Part shown: positions 55,774 through 64,000 of the stretch, piece by piece
How the letters are laid out: each line of letters begins with the position of its first letter
How positions within the stretch are numbered: position 1 is the stretch's first letter
From: Acheta domesticus
Lineage: Eukaryota; Arthropoda; Insecta; Orthoptera; Gryllidae
Reading direction: 5' to 3'
DNA length: 64,000 bases
NCBI GenBank assembly: GCA_031308135.1
Contig: JAHLJT010009419.1
Location: 64,996,723-65,060,722 of the forward strand
Made by a program: the position numbers and the translations under genes
The notes under the pieces: model-generated
What the model was told of the DNA's origin: nothing
The model's database searches: none
Seen by the model: only the letters and a program-made list of their open reading frames with translations

Positions 55774-58700
55774 AGTTATACATTAATCAATGATAATCTG
55801 TGAGATACGTTTGTGGTTTGCGTCTATCACTTCACAATCTCCAGGTGAATACCCTCATATTTTTGCAGGATCAGCACTTGCGATGCGAAGCAATTGAATT
55901 GTTGCCACTGCGAGCAATGTGCCTCCGTGTACACTAAATACACGAGTCATCTTTTCAAGTAAATATACATTCACAAACAAGTACGTTTGTACAGTGGAAT
56001 CTAAATATTTAAAAAAAAAACAAGAAACGTATCTATCAATATATCATGCTTTCATCATCCAAATTTGATATGGCTTTTCATTCCTGAGACTCGTGTAATA
56101 TATTGTATATAATTTCTTCAGTGAGAAGTGATTCTATTTTTTTCGTGTGGATTGAAACTATGAATAAATTAAGGAGCTTGGCCAGTAATAAGATAAGCTA
56201 CAGCAACCTTGCGTCAATCGTTATTGTTAAGTACATCGATTTTGATAAAAGTGTGGCATTTCCTGTTACTATACATTAAGTCTCGTTCGTATTTATGAAG
56301 ATTTTGGGGGAGTAACAAGATGAGACGCTCTTCAACCAAAATCGCAATAATATTTTCGAATGCGGAAGGTTTGCTGTGACTGTCGTGGCTTATATTGTTA
56401 CTTCCTCACGCTCTTCAATTATGTTTGACTAAAACTCGTTTGATACAAAAATGTGTAATTTAGGAAGTACAGCTCATATATTTATGATATATAATTTATT
56501 AAAAGATGTGTCTCAAGTTTGTAACAAAATAAATGAAAACAATGGCTTGAATATTAGGAAAACAAGCTGACAAATGATGATGTGCTCGATTCATGTAACA
56601 GGTTGTGACGAAGAGTTGTCAGAAAGTGTATCTTGGAAAAACGAGCACCGGTGCCCAGAATGTGTTACAAGGAAAAATCAAGTACTTGAGATGCATACGT
56701 AAATGTAGAGACTCTCGCATGCACTGTTCACAGAAAGCCGCGAACCGCAAGCAAACTTTAGAAGGCAAATCCTGCAGAATTTAGACGTAATTTTTTAACG
56801 ATCCTGATTTAACGGCTGAAGCAAATTTTAGAGGAAAGATCAGCAGTTTCAAGCCAGCAAAAGTCCAAAATTTCAGACACCCCGATTGAACTCACGATCT
56901 CTCAACATGGAATTTATGGTAAAGTGGTGTGTTCCCAATTGGGCTTCTAGATATTCTCCTGATTCGCCAAACTCTCAATCCACCATTTTTAAATTTTCAT
57001 TCCATCACTCACAGCATAAATTTTAAATCATCACTCACAACATCAGCCTCTCTAACCATCAGCAGCAATCATCATCATCATCACGCTTCAGTGTTGACAC
57101 CATTTGAGGAGATCCGATGTGTAATGAATGTCTAAGAAACTACTGCACCTGTGGTATCCTTAGTTTATTACCGTACCAAAAAGAAATGAACATTATTATG
57201 TTCACCAGCGAACGACAGTATACGAATACTTAAAACGTGTTTTGATTTTCACTTAGAGAACTTACATTGCATTCTCAAATGCATTTTATCGTTGCACTGA
57301 TCATTGCCGGTCATGGTCGTTCAAGAAAAATAACAAGAAGTACGTACATACATATATAACAAAGAAGAAAAAGAAACATGGTTGAGTTACTAACGATTTT
57401 ATACTTTGTGTATCTTACTAGAAAGACTGAGCTTTTGTAGAAAACATATCCTTTTTAACACGCAACGCTCGGTCCTTTTGTTTTCGTTTATCTGAAAGAG
57501 CTTCATTCTGTTGAATGCAAGCAGCAACTCAAACGCACAACGCGGAAATGTTTTAGTACCTGAGGTTCCACAACGTTTTCCCCAATGAAGTAATTGTAGC
57601 CATCTCTCTTTCTCCATCTTTTTTCTCACTGATGTATTTCTAATGATCTTTCAGAGATTGCTTATCTATTCTTGGCACGAATTCATGATGCACATAAGAT
57701 AGGGCAATTAATGAAGACGTAAGTGCATGACGCCAGATGCAACCGGAGCCGGTCAATGTCTCAGTGATTCATTATCTTTCACTTCCACCATCATTTGTCG
57801 CTTCGGGATATAAACATCTGAGGTATTTAACCTTCACCTAAAGGTTCACTGGTCACAGTGTGACAGTTCAGTGTTTGTTGATGTATAATTTTTGAAATTC
57901 TTTTCTGTTTTTGTCACAAAATACATTGTATCACATATTGTGAATATGCATAAATTACAAAACAATTACAATAAAACATGCAAACAATCTTTTATCGATA
58001 GAGAGTCACGAAACAAAAATGTGATGAACAGTATGTTCGGAGAGAGTGACTCTTCCGTTTTAAAAATCTATTTACTCATGCAAACAAAGAACGAAACGAA
58101 ATATTATGAAAAGCTAATAGGAATGAAATCATTACAATTGTTTATTCAGTGGTTAGGCCAATGCGTCGTAATATTGAATGCATATTTCCGAATTGTTAGT
58201 AAAATTTACTTTGCAGTTTTAATGAACGTTTTGAATTTCAAAACAAAATAAAACAATTGAAAATAAATACCATATTTTAGGACATTGTGAATATAAATTG
58301 CGGTATAATCTGCAACAAACAGCCTATTGATCTCGAGTTTCTTAGTATTACAGTAAGATCAATCAATTTACAAAGAAAAATCCAATCTATGTCGTACTGT
58401 CAACGCGACATGTTGAGAGTCGCACATTTAGTTTCAAAATTAATCGTTTCCGGAAGGTTTTCAGTGTGTGGATTGTTTGGAGATTTAAACTGATAATCGG
58501 GTTACTATATTTAAAAACTTACGCTGCAAAACGTTTGTGAGGTAAGGTTTCTTTTAGAAGTATATCAGTTTCTACACCTCGTTATATTTTGTCATATGAG
58601 ACCCTTATTCTCAGGTAATTTCTGTATGATAGATAACAAGAGAGTCATTTGAGAAATTTTACATGTGTAGCAAAGAAAATCCCTCCGAAATGGAACATAT

Positions 58701-59305
58701 TCGTACTGTACTGTTACTGACAACTGCTGAGCTAAGCGGAAACACATTTTTTTGGAAAAATAAAAAATATAATTTTAAAAAGTAGGATAATTAAAATATA
58801 AAATCACAATATTAAGAAAATTATTTAGGCGTTAAACACTCTACACACTCACACTTAGCACTGCAGTGACAAGCCTATTTAGAACTTATTAATTTCTATA
58901 CACATGTTCCTGAGTCTGTAATTTGAACTCTTTGTGAACCCCTTCTAAATTCACAATGTTTCAATTATTCTTCTTCGCAAATTTACATAATAATTTTAGA
59001 TATACCTGGGTATGTAAAATTACAAATATGGAATAATTACTATCAAATTTAAAAATAAATGTCATTGCGATTAAGCCAGAAATGTTTTTCTTTATTTTTT
59101 ATCAAAAATATGAAATTAATAGAAAGGCAATATCTTTGAGTTACGTTACATCATTGCATTATTACTTATTTAAGAAATAAAAATTTTAAATATATTCAAA
59201 TGCAAATTAGAAGAATAAAGGTAATAACTGTATATTTTGAACCCGAAAGATATAAAAATCACGAATATTAGTTTTCTCATATCAAATTTTTTAGTGATAG
59301 ATGAA
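55774..59305. other. AT-rich intergenic
   Basis: About 3.5 kb without a recognised gene. Frame 57892-58251 (119 codons, plus) is the longest; it is AT-rich and Lys/Asn-rich with no domain I know, so I do not call it a gene. A CATCATCATCATCA run lies at about 57068-57082. Confidence 0.45.
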
Positions 59306-59309
59306 TTCA

Positions 59310-59830
59310 AACGCGCGAAGTTTCGAATGCTCCCCTACCCTTCGTGGCCTTTTCGCAAGTGTCTCGCGTTGCTTCCGCACGCACAGTGGCCCACTTGCGA
59401 GTGCTACCTCCATGACCCCGGCCTGCGATACAGCGCCTCGCCTCGCAATCGGGTGCCCCGCTGGGCGGCCGCGGCGCGGCGTGGGCGATACGACAAACGA
59501 CCACTGGGCGACCCCGTTGGGCGGCACAGCGAAGTCGCCCGGTCCACTTCTTCGCCCCGCCCCACCGCGCCCCGCTTCACCCCTCCCCGCTCCGCCCCGC
59601 TGCTCCTGGCCCCGCCCCGCCCCGCTCCGCCCCCGCTCACCCTTGGCATTCCACCCCGCCCTGCCTCGTCACGCTTCTGCCCGCTCCTGTGTGCTCTCTG
59701 GCCTACGTCACCTACCCACCTCAACCTGCATTACCTCGTCCACCTCAAACCTATTTGCCCTTCTCTCATCTGCCCCCGAGCCATCCCCCCTCTCTTTCCC
59801 AGGCAACCTGTCTCCGGGGGTCCGCCTCGC
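59310..59830. other. CpG- and C-rich island 1
   Basis: The first part (59310-59545) is CpG-rich; the second (59550-59680) is a strongly C-biased CCCCGCCCCGCTCCGCCCC run, asymmetric between strands. Long frames (235 codons plus, 106 minus) are open but Pro/Arg/Ser-rich, as such composition gives in every frame. No domain or splice pattern seen. Confidence 0.5.
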
Positions 59831-60189
59831 TCGTTTAGTCTGCGTGTGTTTATTTTTGACAAACACTTAAAGCAAATAGATAAGCGGAACACATACGGAA
59901 TGTGCTGCATAATGGGTGATGATTCAAATAGTCGTGCACGTTGATATCAGTTGGATTTAAGTCAGCTTAGCAAAATTATTGACGATTTTGCACAGCCATT
60001 TGACTTGTTTCCCTCACTCATTTCCAAATCAACAGCAAGGTTTCGGCCTTCGATCTTTGTGATGAGCATAGCCAACGCCAAATTCTGAAGAAGTTTTATA
60101 CCAAAATAAATATACGTTTTATCTAAATTCACATCCCTAACGTGACTACTACTAAGTATTTCTTAATTAAATGCGTGCATTCCATAGAG
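59831..60189. other. AT-rich spacer between islands
   Basis: No gene recognised. Confidence 0.5.
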
Positions 60190-60545
60190 GCCCCATTTCT
60201 CTACGTGCTTTAGCTCTGAAAAAAACTCGCTCCTCGGCTTGCCTCTCACGTTCGTCTGCCCAAACCCGCTCTGCTTTGTCTGCTCTGCTACACTACGCTC
60301 CAACCCGCTTCTCCTCTGCTCCCCTCGTCCTGTTCTTCGGCCTTTCAACTCTCCGCCGCCTGTGTCTCGCCCAGTTCCACCCTGCTCATCCCGCCCGCCG
60401 TGTCCTCCTGGCCTCTGCATTCCCCATGTCGCCCCGTCCCTCCCCGCCACGCCCCCTCGCGTCGGCCTTTGCTGGCGTCATCGGGGCCACCGCTGCCCTC
60501 GTGCATGCCATGCGTAGAAGGCGGAGTTGGGTGCAGGGATCTAGC
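60190..60545. other. C-rich island 2
   Basis: Similar C-biased composition to the island at 59550-59680 (CCCCGTCCCTCCCCGCCACG). It is followed by GGGTGCAGGGATCTAGCGAT and, near 60603-60625, a (TGAA)n run that could be a retroposon tail. The 145-codon plus frame is compositional. Confidence 0.45.
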
Positions 60546-62939
60546 GATACTTTCCAGCTGATAGTAACGGTAATTTTGCTATCGTGTGTTGGTGCGGAAA
60601 CTGAATGAAATGAATGAATGAAATTGTGACAAAGACAATTAAAAAATATTAATCAGAACATTGATGACGAAGGCTTCAAAAACAAAAATAGTAATGAACT
60701 TGGCTGTGCACCTGTCACCTCGTCAAAGGGTGTCATTTCGACGTTTTGACCGTATTCTCGTGGTCTTACTCTGGAATGAAAGATGTCAGAATGGCGGGTG
60801 CTCAGATATGCATTGTGATAGAACGTATTCTGGACGTCAAGGTGTCTGGCCAATAAGGCCGTAAGAGGGTCGAACCTGCGTTAGAGCTTTCGACACGGCG
60901 TACTAAGGAGAACCGGAGAACTAAGATCATTATCAGAATGTTGTTCCAGTTCAATTCAGTTTTAACCATTTCTCTTGGGAAAACTGGATATTATAAAGAA
61001 AAAATTTATTACCTGGCCATGTAGGCTCTAATGTCGGTGGTACGGCTTTACGGTCCGTAAGCATTCACCTCCCAGCAACTGATGGTCATTCCATGTACAT
61101 TGAGGAATAAAGTGTTCTGGCATCTAGTGTGAGATTCTTTAGTAATATACCTCCCTAAGTTATGATCTCAATAGTTATAAAACGTGTGATAATTTTATTA
61201 CACTGTACATATGCTGTACCATTCAAATTAAATAATCACGACATGAAAAGTTCTTAGAAATTTTCCCGTATCATTAAAGCTGCAAATATGCGTGAGCATC
61301 AAGTTCGCTAAGCGAATGATGACTCATCAGCGCTCCAAGATGAAGCTGTGGGTTGTGCAATTAAAAAACATGGGTATTGGCATTTGCAAAAGCAGAAACT
61401 ACAGTTCAATAGACTAATTAATCATTACCGCCATGAGGCGAAGATACGAAAATCTTAAATGAAAAAGCTGAAATGCTTAAGTGGAGTAGTTGGAAGAAGA
61501 GTCTACATTCATGCACTATAGATTCAGTTAGAGTACACTGCTACCGTATCGACGTCAGGGGGATGGCTAAGTTTCACTTCACCAAATCATTTGTATTAGT
61601 TTAACTTTGATTGCTTGCCCCTCGTTATTTTGATGTCGTCTTCTTAAAATTAGGACACTTGAAAGTAATAAATTATTTATGTAACACGTAAAATTATTTA
61701 CCTTCTTGAACTCGCAATATCTCATGGTTATACTTTTGAAAAAAAATAAAAAAAAATGGGCGACCACCCTTTGAGCATAGGAAACTAATTGAATCAGACG
61801 GATCGAGAACGGAAGTGTGTACAATATTTTATCCGACATTATTGTAGTCACGGTGCTTTAAATGCCATGATGACTCCTTCCCCTCCTTTGTGGTAGGCTT
61901 TCTCAAAGGCCCATACATTCCCCTGTGCTACAAAACGCGTCTTCCTGGAAACAGGTTCGACGAGTACACACGTAAGGGAACAAGGTGTGTGCTCCCTTAT
62001 TTTTCAGGGGCACGTGCCAAATTCCTATGACAACTAGTTTACACAACTTCTTTAAACATTATAAAAATTTAATGTCCCATAAAACAAATGATTTCAACGG
62101 TATTATTTTGATATTTAAATTTGTGTAAGCATCTCAAATTTAATGTTTTATGAAAACTATTATTGTTTATGGACAAAAAATAGACAAAATATTAAAGATT
62201 CTGAACAGAGAAGAGTGAAATATTTTACATTTTATGAAGTGTACTACATATTATGATATACTACGTATTTTACGCTTTATGAGATACTAAAATAATTATT
62301 TATTGCTTTCAAAATAAAGGAGTAGCAGGTCAAGGTATTGTGATATGAAATTGTTTGTGTCGCTACATCATATAGTTTAGCTGGTAAAGTATTGTTGGCA
62401 TTGAAATAATAATTCAATTTGACATATTATATCGTTGAGGGGAGTTTCGACTACTCTGTCTTCGTGGAAACAGATAGTATGGCGATCGCTAAGTCATTAA
62501 AATAAGCACGCCATTTTAAAATTAAAAATTCTAGCTAAAGACGTCAAAGTGAATTGATACAACCTGTACTATATTGTTTCAGTATCCATTATAAAATGAT
62601 ATCACTTTGCAAATTTAATTCAATTCGTCCAAATCTATCTCGGCACAAGGTTAGAGTCGGCATGGACTCTCCTTTGAGTAGATAGATCGACACAGTAAAG
62701 CGACAGGATTCTGCAGAGATTTCGGTAGATCTCTCAAGAGCCTACAGTTGGCAGACGGGAGAGAGAGTCTGGTAAATCAAAAGAAATCCCGACCACAAAA
62801 AAATACCTACTGTTACAGTTAGACCTTTAAAGATCATAAACGCTTCGACCCGGAAATAATTTTTTCACAAAATTTCAGTCAGCCTCTTAATGAGAACACG
62901 CATGAGACAGAAAACGTCTCATTAAGCCACATAGCACAC
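60546..62939. other. AT-rich intergenic
   Basis: No gene or repeat family copy recognised. Overlapping frames on both strands at 60653-60864 are unmatched. A poly-A-rich stretch lies at 61738-61757. Confidence 0.45.
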
Positions 62940-63115
62940 ACCGCGTGCCCCGAAGAGTCCCGGATGCGGCTTATGAGGCCGTTGTTCACTCATAAATCCC
63001 CAACCCTCATCCCCCCCTCTGGCTGCCGCCTCCGAGTCGATCCACTGGTGACGTCATCGGGGTCGACCACTGCTCGCTCCGGTCGACCCGATTCCACACG
63101 ACAAATGCGCGGGAG
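62940..63115. other. GC-rich patch
   Basis: CpG-rich stretch with GGTGACGTCATCGG at about 63046 (a perfect CRE-type TGACGTCA) and GTCGACC twice. It might be promoter DNA of an unseen gene or a repeat remnant; the 76-codon frame 62964-63194 has no domain. Confidence 0.4.
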
Positions 63116-64000
63116 GAGTTGCCGTAGCGAAGCAGAATCAAGATTGCGAGGAAATGGGGCATCAACTGAAGACTTTGTTCGGGCACTATATTAATGACTA
63201 CTTCTTAGCTGTCGTAAGTAGCGCTACCAGCTGAACTCGGCAAGCACGTGTGAGCTCGGGGAGTTGTAAGAGCTTGTGAGTCTCGCGTGAGACATTTTTA
63301 ATCGTGTTATGGAAGGTAGTGGCAAACCACCACGTAACCAGAAACATCTATAAGATTGATTCTCCGATGTAATTGCGTATGTCCTTCTATATCCTTGTCT
63401 AGGGACTAATGACCTATATAGCTAAGGCACCTGTCCACTGATCTGAGGCACAATACTCACTCGTAATTGCACATGAGTGATTAAAAATAAGAGTAACAGT
63501 GGAAATCGAACAAAAGTATGAATGAGCAATAAATGTGTATCGAGTGCTAAATCTCTAATAGGATGTTACAGAGAGCTCCCATTTAGAACACGAAAGTATT
63601 TGTGGAATGACTTTGATGAACGATTATGATGTAGATGCTTGTATATGATATGTGATTGGTGATCTTTGCCTTATATAATTAATCACGGCGGTGAAAACAT
63701 TCGTGTCTTTTGCGAGATTGAAATCGACAGCTCTGGGATATGGGTCGTTGTAGAAGACTATGAGTATATTATAATTGTGAAATCAAAGGAAATCGGGTGC
63801 ATATTCCGTATCAAGAAAGTATTCAACTAAATGCCTATAATATCTAAAAAAAATGCTATTTCTATTCGCGAAAGGACATATGTAAAACAATTCATATTTA
63901 TTGAAATTATTTATAGGGAAAATAACATGTAGGGTGTACTTTAAAGTACAAGTTCTTTATAAATATCGCTTCAGCACTAGAGAAACGCTTAGTCTGTAAT
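63116..64000. other. AT-rich end of window
   Basis: Nothing recognised; a short GGTAGTGGCAAACCACCACG inverted motif lies near 63317-63336. Confidence 0.45.

Noticed and set aside
57892..58251. 119-codon ORF as a possible small gene
   Set aside because: AT-rich, Lys/Asn-biased, no domain or homology recognised, and similar lengths occur by chance in AT-rich DNA of this size.
59237..59944. 235-codon plus-strand ORF
   Set aside because: It crosses the C-rich island, where stop codons are rare in every frame; the protein is Pro/Ser/Arg-rich with no domain, and other frames are equally open.

Overview
This window is nuclear DNA from an insect, probably one with a large, repeat-rich genome. Three things point there: the last exon of an Osiris-family gene (a family known only from insects), a short insect-type mitochondrial cox1 insertion, and a long list of arthropod-style transposon remnants. 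Background DNA is AT-rich, broken by short CpG/GC-rich islands. There are no operons or ribosome binding sites and almost no long credible ORFs. The species cannot be named; a polyneopteran such as a cockroach, termite, stick insect or orthopteran would fit the density of decayed repeats, but that is inference.

Layout. 1-0.5 kb: CpG-rich DNA starting with an 18-bp minisatellite. 0.5-10 kb: AT-rich intergenic DNA with tRNA-derived SINEs, LINE-like 3' tails, one copy of an unclassified dispersed repeat (here family X) and a 72-bp triplicate. 9.9-10.5 kb: a complete-looking TTAA-flanked (piggyBac-type) MITE. 10.6-16.1 kb: SINEs, the cox1 NUMT and a LINE 3' fragment. 18.0-23.5 kb: a decayed Helitron with a Rep/PIF1-helicase pseudogene and inverted 3' ends. 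23.5-38 kb: GC islands, a second copy of the same LINE fragment, SINE copies, a different LINE C-terminal fragment and microsatellites. 41.4-42.7 kb: a degenerate ~127-bp tandem array, the Osiris terminal exon on the minus strand, and a MITE in the intron just upstream of its splice acceptor. 43-64 kb: a 17-bp minisatellite, an alternating ~63-bp satellite, a second copy of the same MITE, a deleted hAT transposon with a perfect 8-bp target-site duplication, and several GC-rich islands without recognisable exons.

The only host gene piece I can support is the Osiris exon. Its other exons are not found to the right within this window, so either the intron is very long or the exon is isolated. 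Everything else is transposon, satellite or intergenic DNA. No new multi-gene biological system was found. The most informative items are the MITE next to the Osiris splice site, the inverted Helitron termini with loss of the Rep tyrosine region, two uncatalogued dispersed repeat families (X and Y), the alternating half-unit satellite, and a possible SINE-LINE 3' tail pair.
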